A stretch of 64,000 nucleotides of DNA, taken from Chryseobacterium ginsenosidimutans (GTDB lineage: Bacteria; Bacteroidota; Bacteroidia; Flavobacteriales; Weeksellaceae). A program made the position numbers and the translations under genes. The stretch covers positions 4,075,001 through 4,139,000 of the forward strand of contig NZ_JAUSXC010000001.1 in the NCBI RefSeq assembly GCF_030823405.1. Direction: 5' to 3'. Positions within the stretch are counted from its first letter, which is position 1. Each line of letters starts with the position of its first letter. The notes beneath the pieces are model-generated. The model was not told where the DNA came from, made no database searches, and saw nothing but the letters and a program-made list of their open reading frames with translations. Positions 46,449 to 52,487 of this stretch are shown piece by piece.

Positions 46449-46646
46449 TTAATTTCTCGGCGCAAACGGCGGCGTCCATTTTTTCTTTTTCATTAATTCT
46501 TTAACTTCCTCGTAAGAAACCGGATAAAAATTGTGACAATCTACTCATTCATCTGCTCCAAAGACTCAAAAAGCCCGTCCGGAAAATTTTACAATATTTC
46601 CGTTACCAAAATGATGGTCTACTGTGAAAAATATATTGGGTTTCAT
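46449..46646 (-). pseudogene. Calcineurin-like phosphoesterase relic
   Basis: The minus strand starts MKPNIFFTVDHHFGNGNIVK, close to the N-terminus of small metallophosphoesterases (SDHHFGHxNI). It then hits stops at GRAF-stop and ADE-stop and joins a typical C-terminus, NFYPVSYEEVKELMKKKKW, ending at TAA. The central metal-binding part is deleted. Such enzymes open 2',3'-cyclic phosphates in some RNA-repair systems, which would fit the neighbours; that role is inference. Confidence 0.65.
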
Positions 46647-46660
46647 TTTTCTAATTTTAA

Positions 46661-47605
46661 CTAATTATTGCGAAACGCTTTATAAAAAGCCGTTTCAATT
46701 TCAAGTTTGTCACTTTCTGTATATCTTCTTGAAAAGTGAATTGGGATTGCTTTTTTTACCCCACACTCTTGCATAATTTTTCCCGATGCAGAAGCGAAAC
46801 TGTGATAATTAAGCTTAGCAAATTCCTGATCTTCATCTTTGTAAAATGTTTCGATGTAAACCATATCTGCCCCTTTGAAAACAGTTTTAATTTTTTCATA
46901 ATTGTCTTCACAAACAGCATGATCCATAATTACACCTAATTGATAACCTGTACTTTTCGTTAACAAATGAAATAAATCTGAAGCTTTGTAAACTGTTTCG
47001 TCAATATGAATTTCTCTTTCTAAATCGTCATTTTCAAAAGCTGATTTCAATTCACTGATCCATTTTCCTTTTCTGAAATCGGATGCATTTTCATTAAAAG
47101 TTATGGAATCTTTTTCTTTAAACAAATAAGCAATTGAGTCCGTCTTATGATCGAGAATCGCAAAATCAACACTCACATATTCATCTTCAAAAAGGAAACT
47201 TTGAGTTTTTATCACTTCAAGATTTCAGTGTGGCGGTCGAATTTTATACACATTGATTTCTTCCTTTGAAACGATCTCACGGATTTCATATTCAATGGCA
47301 TTTTCATCAACTAAATTCCAGGTGTAAGATTGTAATCTTGATTCAATTTGCTGATGAATATTTTTCGGTCCGCAAATCACGATTTTTTCTCCGCTTCCGA
47401 TTTGATGTCTGAAAATTCCATCGAAATTTGAAAAATGGTCAATGTGAGTATGACTGATGAATATTGCCGAAACCGATTGTACTTCTTTCACCGTCAATAA
47501 ACTTGCTTCACCGCAATCACATAAATAGTGTTTTCCGGAATTGGGGATTTTTATTAATATGCTGATGTCTTCTCTTAAAAGACTTTTTATTTCTGCCTGT
47601 ACCAT
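46661..47605 (-). pseudogene. RNase Z-like metallo-beta-lactamase gene with in-frame UGA
   Basis: The reading frame from the ATG at 47605 carries the metal motif SHTHIDHFSNFDG (about 51-63) and stops at TGA (47225-47227) after RPPH. The same frame continues at once (NLEVIKTQSF) for another 188 codons with the C-terminal MBL half (VIMDHA, IPIHFSRRY) to 46661. The intact product would be about 314 residues, the size of a short RNase Z or related RNA-processing MBL. A TGG-to-TGA change is plausible. Read-through cannot be excluded. Confidence 0.75.
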
Positions 47606-47665
47606 TTTTTTAATTTTAAATGTAAAAGTTTCGATAAGATGACCTACCGAAACTTAAATTCTATT

Positions 47666-48256
47666 TTAAACAACCAGTTCTTTTACTGTTTTTCTACGTA
47701 TTCCAAAGTCAGATTTCCTGATTTTACACATACGATTATCAGCAATATGATGGAAAACGATACCTTCCATATCATTCTCAGTATTGCTAAGGAAACTTTT
47801 GATAAAGTCAAAATCCAGACTTTTTAAACCAAGAACTTTATTTCCATGCTTTACTAATAAATGACCTTTAATATTTTCAGGATTACTTTGTATCTTTTCA
47901 CCGATAAGTTCGTATGTCCCGTCTTCAACTTTGCTAAATTCAGCCAAAGTATTGAAGCCTTCCCAGAAATATTTGTCTTCTTTTTTATCAATATCACATT
48001 CTACCCAATGCGGATGATGCCCTGTAATAATGTCCGCTGCCTGACACGGAATTGCACCTTTCGGAGCTACCTTTCCTTTTTTGGCATCATATCTTTTGTA
48101 TAATTTACCATTGATAACAGCACATGCAGAACCATCAAACTTTTGAGTGGCAATAGCTCTCCCCTCCAAAACCCAGTTGTTTTCAGGATTAATTTCGTTA
48201 ATTACTCTTCCTAAATTATGTATATCTTTTTTAAATAATGTACTTATCTTTTTCAT
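47666..48256 (-). CDS. RNA ligase (ATP-dependent nucleotidyltransferase family)
   Basis: A 196-residue ligase catalytic domain. Motif I is KFDGSA with the AMP-accepting lysine at 39, motif III region YELIGEKIQ is at about 115, motif IV MEGIVFHH is at about 162-169 and motif V CKIRKSDFG is at about 175-183. It is a minimal ligase without obvious C-terminal domain, similar to DUF5565-type RNA ligases. It probably reseals broken RNA. It starts one base after the cREC stop, in one operon with it. Confidence 0.87.
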   Translation of the reverse strand: MKKISTLFKKDIHNLGRVINEINPENNWVLEGRAIATQKFDGSACAVINGKLYKRYDAKKGKVAPKGAIPCQAADIITGHHPHWVECDIDKKEDKYFWEGFNTLAEFSKVEDGTYELIGEKIQSNPENIKGHLLVKHGNKVLGLKSLDFDFIKSFLSNTENDMEGIVFHHIADNRMCKIRKSDFGIRRKTVKELVV

Positions 48257-48257
48257 T

Positions 48258-48632
48258 TTAATTACAATTTTTAAAGTTATTTAAAAGGCTTTCAATATTT
48301 TCCTTTCCAACAGGATTCATTGAGTGGCAGTAGAACTCTGGTAAGTCCAAATAATTATCCATACAATATTCTACCAACCATTTTGCAGAATCGTAGCCTG
48401 TCTTTTCAATAAATTTCTGGGAATCTGGTTCTAAATAATGCTCATCAGCAAGGTCGTGGTCAAAAGAAATCATTTTCGGAAGTCCTTTTTCCAAAATCCT
48501 GTTGATAAACTGTTCGTAATTCCGAACAATATGCCAGTCTTTTCTGAGGAAAATATCCTGTTTTGTATAATGATACGCCTCAATCGGATATCTTATATCA
48601 TCCAGAAATAATAATCTTTTTGTGAGTTCCAT
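48258..48632 (-). CDS. Cyclic-phosphate processing receiver domain (cREC) protein
   Basis: A 124-residue receiver-fold protein starting at the ATG at 48632 (MELTKRLLFLDDIR). The acidic pair DD (10-11), SFDHDLAD (about 53-60) and CHSMNPVGKENI near the C-terminus are typical of cREC. That family was proposed by comparative genomics to process 2',3'-cyclic phosphate ends in RNA repair operons. The longer frame beginning upstream overlaps the ATP-grasp gene and was rejected. It is tightly linked to the RNA ligase. Confidence 0.82.
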   Translation of the reverse strand: MELTKRLLFLDDIRYPIEAYHYTKQDIFLRKDWHIVRNYEQFINRILEKGLPKMISFDHDLADEHYLEPDSQKFIEKTGYDSAKWLVEYCMDNYLDLPEFYCHSMNPVGKENIESLLNNFKNCN

Positions 48633-48643
48633 TGCTTTAATTT

Positions 48644-49416
48644 TTAATTGGAAAAGTAAATATTCAATGCTTTGATAATACTTTTCACATTGGTATTTGG
48701 ATAAAATCCGGAACTGTTGATACAATTTATTTCAACGATTTTCCAGCCTTCATCCGTTAAACAAATATCCATTACAAACGCTTCTGCAAGATTAAAAAGC
48801 TGAATCATTTCATTGGCAAAACTTAATCCGTCTTCTGAAACTTTTTCTTCGAAAGGGACATTCTCATCAAATTTATAATATCCTGCATCGATAATTTGTC
48901 CGCCAATAATCCAAAGTCTTGCTTCTTTAATTGTTCGTTTTGCTTCAGAAGTCTGAACTAAAGAATCTTCTGTAATTCTGTTAGATTTATTTTCCAGTGA
49001 TTCAAAAACGAAATCTTTCCATTCTGTTTCGCTGAAAATTCTTTGAAAATTTTAGCTTCTTTGTAAGGTTTGATAAATTTGAGCTCATCTTTTTTCCAAA
49101 TCAATTCTTCCGAAATTTTGTAAACGGAAACTTCGTGATTCAAAAGGTTTCCACCATAATATTTGGAATACACTTCATACAGATGATTTCCTCCATAAAA
49201 AGAACCGGGAAACCAGTCGGTATTTTGTTTTCCCAATCTTGCAATCGTCACCGAACCATACACGAAAACATCTTTTCTTTCTGTTTCGAAATCTATTTTT
49301 CCTGCAGTCGATGGAATATTAATTACATGATAATCAATATTTAACTCTTCCAACGCATCAAAAATTTTGTAATGATCGGGATCTAGATACACATTAGCCT
49401 GAACTAAAAAATACAT
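48644..49416 (-). pseudogene. Frameshifted ATP-grasp (R2K/DUF4343-like) gene
   Basis: The first frame (49416-48958) encodes MYFLVQANVYLD and runs to about residue 125. Near 49040 a one- or two-base change in the repetitive AAAATTTTCAAAGAATTTTC shifts the frame. The second frame continues FSETEWKDFVFESLENK, ARLWIIGGQIIDAGYY and the metal/ATP-site AFVMDICLTDEGWKIVEIN, ending at TAA 48644. Restored length is about 255 residues. R2K ATP-grasps occur in RNA-repair gene neighbourhoods. The gene ends 11 bases before the cREC start. Confidence 0.8.
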
Positions 49417-49515
49417 GGTTATTAGTTTTAAAGTTTCTTTTATTAATTTTTTTGGATGGAAATTGGAAGCTGGATGCAGGAAGTTAACATCATACTTTAA
49501 AAACTTCCAGCTTTA

Positions 49516-50001
49516 TTAAACCATCATATCAGCACAATTGGAACTTGCGAATGCGTAAGGTTTTGCTTTAAACACATATCCCATTCCCAGAATATATCCC
49601 ATTGCGTCTTTCAAAGCGACGTTGGATTTAAAATCCGGGTCGGTGTTAATGTCTGCGTGTACCTCCATTTCCACATCATAATTTTCCAGAATAGAGCAAA
49701 TGGCGTAGGCGATTTCTACAGATTTGTTGACCTCGTTCAACATTCGCTCTTTGATACTGATATTCTGTATTTCTCTTTCTTTTCTGATAAAGGTAAACGC
49801 TCCTTTTCCCTCACGAATAAAGACAACTGCCGTAGCATAATTAATGGCATCACCATACACGTGGGAGTCTGAACCCACACATACTTTCAGTCGGTGTCCA
49901 TTTGCCTGTTCGCGGATGATGGCTTCTTCTACCAGCTGTGTGATAGAGTGTTGGAAAATTTTTCCGGTCATGTTCTGCCATGTTTGTTGTTGCGTTTCCA
50001 T
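49516..50001 (-). CDS. RNase H-like DUF458 (YkuK family) protein
   Basis: A 161-residue protein of the YkuK/DUF458 family with an RNase H-like fold. Candidate acidic residues lie in CVGSDSHVYGDAINYATAV (about 41-59), NEVNKSVEIA, VEMEVHADINTDP (about 110-122) and the C-terminal SSNCADMM. It may be a nuclease, but activity is unproven for the family. It is the first protein-coding gene downstream of the tRNA array on the same strand. Confidence 0.85.
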   Translation of the reverse strand: METQQQTWQNMTGKIFQHSITQLVEEAIIREQANGHRLKVCVGSDSHVYGDAINYATAVVFIREGKGAFTFIRKEREIQNISIKERMLNEVNKSVEIAYAICSILENYDVEMEVHADINTDPDFKSNVALKDAMGYILGMGYVFKAKPYAFASSNCADMMV

Positions 50002-50082
50002 TTTTTCTACATGTTTTAAATTTGTTTTGTTTAAATTTTTATTAATTATTATTTGAATATCTTTAATCCAGCAGAGTGCTTA

Positions 50083-50175
50083 TTTTAACGCAAAGTCAGC
50101 AAAGGTTTTTTACTACTAACTTCTATTAAAGTTCGCAAAGGCGTTTCACTCAGCTAAGAACACAAAGTCTTTTTC
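50083..50175. repeat. Dispersed AACGCAAAG repeat
   Basis: Contains TTTTAACGCAAAG, TTCGCAAAGGCGTTTCAC and CAGCTAAGAACACAAAG. The same three segments occur in order at 59446-59537, and the first also at 37774. It has no coding capacity. Confidence 0.6.
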
Positions 50176-50197
50176 AATGATGACAGATAATTTTTTG

Positions 50198-50270
50198 TTG
50201 ATTCATCAGGACTCGAACCTGAACAACAAGAGTCAAAGTCTTGTGTGCTGACCAATTACACTATGAATCA
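50198..50270 (-). tRNA. tRNA-Gln (anticodon UUG)
   Basis: A complete cloverleaf: acceptor TGATTCA/TGAATCA, D-stem GTGT/GCAC, anticodon arm CAAGA-CTTTGAC-TCTTG and T-arm TCAGG-TTCGAGT-CCTGA, A73. U1-A72 is usual for tRNA-Gln. CCA is not encoded. Confidence 0.92.
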
Positions 50271-50279
50271 GTTTTATAA

Positions 50280-50343
50280 ATAATGAGTAATAGGTAATAT
50301 TTTTCATGCTTTATTATTACTTATTGCACATTACTCATTATTC
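50280..50343. repeat. Inverted GTAATGAGTAAT-type intergenic repeat
   Basis: AATAATGAGTAAT and ATTACTCATTATT form inverted ends between tRNA-Gln and tRNA-Glu. Related AATGAGTAAT units occur at 50607-50640 and 50863-50893. Confidence 0.5.
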
Positions 50344-50351
50344 ATATTCTG

Positions 50352-50424
50352 TACTCTATAAGGGAATCGAACCCTTATTTTCTGCTCGAAAGGCAGGCGT
50401 CCTAAACCGTTAGACGAATAAAGC
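50352..50424 (-). tRNA. tRNA-Glu (anticodon UUC)
   Basis: A cloverleaf with anticodon loop CTTTCGA and T-arm AAGGG-TTCGATT-CCCTT. The acceptor stem GCTTTAT/ATAGAGT has two G-U pairs, including at position 1-72, which is unusual. CCA is not encoded. Confidence 0.85.
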
Positions 50425-50434
50425 ATTAAAAAAA

Positions 50435-50505
50435 TCAACCAACCAGGAATCGAACCTAAACAACAAGAGTACATTTCCTGCATGCTGCCATTACATTATC
50501 AGCTG
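50435..50505 (-). tRNA. Atypical tRNA, anticodon UGU (Thr-like), lacking U33
   Basis: A full cloverleaf can be drawn: acceptor CAGCTGA/TTGGTTG with three G-U pairs, D-stem ATGT/GCAT, anticodon arm CAGGA-AATGTAC-TCTTG and T-arm TTAGG-TTCGATT-CCTGG with two G-U pairs. Position 33 is A instead of the near-universal U. From the anticodon 3' arm onward it closely resembles the tRNA-Gln two genes away (shared ACTCTTGTTGTT), suggesting duplication and divergence. Confidence 0.6.
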
Positions 50506-50515
50506 ATTTTCATGG

Positions 50516-50599
50516 TGGAAGTAGTAGAGTTCGAACCTACTCAGCAATGAAGCAACAGATTTACAGTCTGCCCCGACTCTCCAACTTCGGCGTACTTCC
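50516..50599 (-). tRNA. tRNA-Tyr (anticodon GUA)
   Basis: A class II tRNA with long variable arm. Acceptor GGAAGTA/TACTTCC, anticodon arm GCAGA-CTGTAAA-TCTGT, T-arm with loop TTCGAAC, A73, followed by an encoded CCA (50513-50515). It is the only tRNA of the array with a CCA. Confidence 0.93.
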
Positions 50600-50678
50600 T
50601 TTTTTTATGGGTAATGAGTAATTGGCAATGAGTAATTTTTCCAATTAACTTTTAACTCTAAATTTTGTAAAGAAAAAC

Positions 50679-50735
50679 AAAGCTTGTCATTATTTTTTTA
50701 GTTTGATATAAGAACTTCTACGCTCGACAAACTTT
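50679..50735. repeat. Hairpin repeat A of the tRNA array
   Basis: A ten-pair terminal stem (AAAGCTTGTC / GACAAACTTT, one G-U) encloses GATATAAGAACTTCTACGCT. Two relatives lie at 50933-50993 and 51049-51112. Function unknown. Confidence 0.6.
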
Positions 50736-50773
50736 TATTTTTTCTTCGGAACTAATCTCATTTTAGTTATTTG

Positions 50774-50855
50774 AGATGGTTATGGGATTCAAACCCACCC
50801 AGCTTACGCAACGGTTTTGCAGACCGCCCCGACTCTTCCACTTCGGCGAACCATC
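50774..50855 (-). tRNA. Class II tRNA-Cys (anticodon GCA) on a tRNA-Tyr-like body
   Basis: Acceptor GATGGTT/AACCATC, anticodon arm GCGGT-CTGCAAA-ACCGT, a long variable arm and T-arm GTGGG-TTTGAAT-CCCAT. The 5' half (CGCCGAAGTGGAAGAGTCGGGGC) differs from the tRNA-Tyr at 50516 by only a few bases. The anticodon is cysteine GCA and the discriminator is U73, both cysteinyl-tRNA synthetase identity elements. Canonical bacterial tRNA-Cys has a short variable loop. Confidence 0.82.
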
Positions 50856-50932
50856 ATTTTCATAAGTAATCAATAATGGGCAATGAGTAATTTCCACCTT
50901 ACAGATTATTGTTTATTTAAATTTCATTAAAA

Positions 50933-50993
50933 AATAAAGCCTGTCTTAATTTTTGTTTGATATAAGAACTTCTACGCTTTGACAAACTTTATT
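50933..50993. repeat. Hairpin repeat B of the tRNA array
   Basis: AATAAAG-CC-TGTC pairs with GACA-AA-CTTTATT, enclosing GATATAAGAACTTCTACGCT, identical over 20 bases to repeat A. The 330-base gap between tRNA-Cys and tRNA-Pro holds repeats B and C and nothing else I can recognise. Confidence 0.6.
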
Positions 50994-51048
50994 TTACCTA
51001 AAAATTTATATTATGTTCAATTAAATTCTACTTTTTCATAATTGAGTT

Positions 51049-51112
51049 AAGAAAAGCCTGTCTATATTGTGTTTTTGGCGTAAAGATCTTCTGCTCTCGA
51101 CAACCTTTTCTT
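51049..51112. repeat. Hairpin repeat C of the tRNA array
   Basis: AAGAAAAG-CC-TGTC pairs with GACA-AC-CTTTTCTT. The inner sequence GTAAAGATCTTCTGCTCTCGACAA is a diverged form of the core of repeats A and B. Confidence 0.55.
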
Positions 51113-51186
51113 TTCTCTTTTGAAACAATTAATTTCTTGTGAATGGTTCATTTTCATTTGCTCATCAATTTGTATTCACATTTTCG

Positions 51187-51258
51187 TCTGGAAAGCAAGA
51201 TTCGAACTTGCGACCTCCCGCGTCCAAGACGGGTAAACAACCACCGTTATCTTTCCAG
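51187..51258 (-). tRNA. tRNA-Pro (anticodon UGG)
   Basis: Acceptor CTGGAAA/TTTCCAG with the C1-G72 typical of tRNA-Pro, anticodon arm CCCGT-CTTGGAC-GCGGG, T-arm GCAAG-TTCGAAT-CTTGC, A73. The D-stem has one mismatch (T10-T25). Confidence 0.88.
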
Positions 51259-51327
51259 TTTTGCAGATTCACTTCAAAAATCTTTTCCGAGAGACAGTCG
51301 GATCGGAAAATTTTCCGTGAACCTTTG

Positions 51328-51398
51328 CGGTCTATGCGAGAATCGAACTCGCAGTGCCTGAGCGACAGTCAGGCAGGTTACCATTACCTCAATAGACC
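51328..51398 (-). tRNA. tRNA-Asp (anticodon GUC)
   Basis: A fully paired cloverleaf: GGTCTAT/ATAGACC, AGGT/ACCT, CCTGA-CTGTCGC-TCAGG and GCGAG-TTCGATT-CTCGC. G73 is the expected aspartate discriminator. Confidence 0.93.
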
Positions 51399-51405
51399 AT
51401 TTTTG

Positions 51406-51479
51406 TGACCTCGACAGGACTCGAACCTGTAACCCTGGGTTTAGAAAACCCATGCTCTATCCCATTGAGCCACGAAATC
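51406..51479 (-). tRNA. tRNA-Arg (anticodon UCU)
   Basis: Acceptor GATTTCG/CGAGGTC with two G-U pairs, D-arm GCTC/GAGC, anticodon arm TGGGT-TTTCTAA-ACCCA, T-arm ACAGG-TTCGAGT-CCTGT, A73. Confidence 0.91.
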
Positions 51480-51485
51480 TTTTTG

Positions 51486-51559
51486 TAACCCCAGAAAGAT
51501 TTGAACTTTCAACCTTCGGCGTATCAGACCGATGCTCCAACCCATTGAGCTATAAGATT
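51486..51559 (-). tRNA. tRNA-Ile (anticodon GAU)
   Basis: Anticodon arm TCGGT-CTGATAC-GCCGA, D-arm GCTC/GAGC and T-arm GAAAG-TTCAAAT-CTTTC. The acceptor AATCTTA/TGGGGTT starts with A1-U72 and has three G-U pairs, weaker than normal tRNA-Ile. Confidence 0.85.
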
Positions 51560-51567
51560 TTCACTTT

Positions 51568-51640
51568 GGGTATCTCCGGGGATCGAACCCTGTTCTCCGG
51601 TGCCACAAACCGGTGCTTTACCAAATAAGCTAAAGAAACC
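51568..51640 (-). tRNA. tRNA-His-like (anticodon GUG), degenerate
   Basis: Anticodon arm CCGGT-TTGTGGC-ACCGG and C73 fit tRNA-His. The acceptor (T4-T69), D-stem (A10-A25) and T-stem (A50-G64) each carry a mismatch, and position -1 is T rather than an encoded G-1. It may be functional but appears decayed. Confidence 0.72.
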
Positions 51641-51647
51641 ATAAAAA

Positions 51648-51674
51648 AAAGCGCCTCTTTTCGGGAGGCGCTTT
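51648..51674 (-). terminator. Terminator between the 41-aa ORF and the tRNA array
   Basis: AAAGCGCCTC / GAGGCGCTTT stem. The T-run is on the minus strand (A-run 51642-51650), directly before tRNA-His. Confidence 0.8.
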
Positions 51675-51697
51675 ATATATTTTGACGTGTCGCTACA

Positions 51698-51823
51698 TTA
51701 GCAGACCCATTTATATAAGCACCTCTTATCCACAAATTCACTATCAAGAATACATGCAAGTCCCATCGGCTCTTGTCCGTGTTGTCTTGAATACTGATTA
51801 GATATGTTATGTAATTGTTTCAT
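51698..51823 (-). CDS. Small ORF upstream of the tRNA array, 41 aa
   Basis: An ATG-to-TAA frame of 41 codons (MKQLHNISNQYSR..., ending RCLYKWVC) with three cysteines. It has a promoter-like TTACTTTGC box about 65 bases upstream and is followed by a strong terminator. This gives it a complete transcription unit. I recognise no family. The tRNAs could be made by read-through. The 385 bases from here to 52208 hold no other gene apart from the terminator at 52149. Confidence 0.45.
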   Translation of the reverse strand: MKQLHNISNQYSRQHGQEPMGLACILDSEFVDKRCLYKWVC

Positions 51824-52148
51824 AATATTCTTGTTGTTTAAAAATGTTTTTTTTGAAAGATTAAAAACGTGTTGCTTTTAATTTTCGGTTGCAAAGTAAA
51901 GATGTATTTTTTGAACTCACAAATTTATTTTTCAATTAAGTTATTGAAAATCAATTAATTATATTTTAATTTTAGAGTAGAAAATTCCCGTCCGTACTAT
52001 TGTACAGATATCTTAATTACCTAAATGACTGTCTCTCATCGGGTTATTGATCACGTTCTATTTTCTTATTAATTGTTCATTGTTGATTAAATAATTTTCA
52101 CTTTTATGGTTATTTTTTTTCATTCTAAATAATTTACGCCCTAAAAAC

Positions 52149-52178
52149 ACAAAAAACGCCCCGATCATCGAGGCGTTT
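52149..52178 (-). terminator. Terminator after the 42-aa ORF
   Basis: AACGCCTCG / CGGGGCGTT on the minus strand (one G-U pair), with T-run at 52154-52149. Confidence 0.8.
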
Positions 52179-52208
52179 CTGCAGTATTTTGATTAAATTT
52201 TTACGAGT

Positions 52209-52337
52209 TTACAGTAAATAATTTTCAAAGCAAGCACATTTCGCCTCATTCAATATCATCCATTCATATCCAAACGATCCCTTTAGTAGAGGTCGATCGC
52301 ATAGATTTAAACTGATATGTGCTCTTTGTATTGTCAT
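52209..52337 (-). CDS. Small ORF with terminator, 42 aa
   Basis: ATG at 52337 opens 42 codons (MTIQRAHISLNLCDR..., ending CACFENYLL). A TATCTTTA box (seven of eight of TAnnTTTG) lies just upstream and a strong terminator 31 bases downstream. Like the 41-aa ORF, it forms a small self-contained unit. It may encode a small protein or be a regulatory RNA. No family recognised. Confidence 0.4.
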   Translation of the reverse strand: MTIQRAHISLNLCDRPLLKGSFGYEWMILNEAKCACFENYLL

Positions 52338-52383
52338 AATTTTATTGGTGTAAAGATAAATGTTTTTCTTAATAGTTATTAAT

Positions 52384-52482
52384 TTTGTCATTGCGAGAAG
52401 CAAAGCGACGAAACAATCTTAATAAGAAATTTTGGCTTTAATTTTAAAAAAGATTGATTCACCTTCGGTTCACAATTACAAA
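52384..52482. repeat. REP-like element with inverted ends
   Basis: TTTTGTCATTGCGAGAAGC at the left and a diverged complement ending TTCACAATTACAAA at the right, with AATCTT / AAGATT inside. This is a widespread flavobacterial intergenic type by my recollection. Confidence 0.5.
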
Positions 52483-52487
52483 TAAAA

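Noticed and set aside
47225..47227. UGA as selenocysteine or suppressed codon
   Set aside because: No SECIS-like hairpin is evident after the codon and no tRNA with UCA anticodon is present in the array.
51139..51408. Plus-strand frames of 72-89 codons across tRNA-Pro and tRNA-Asp
   Set aside because: They translate the complement of tRNA genes; a well-known artefact of tRNA clusters.
50198..51640. tRNA array as a prophage or integrative element fragment
   Set aside because: No integrase, phage structural gene or attachment-site duplication is visible in the window, although import by phage in the past cannot be excluded.
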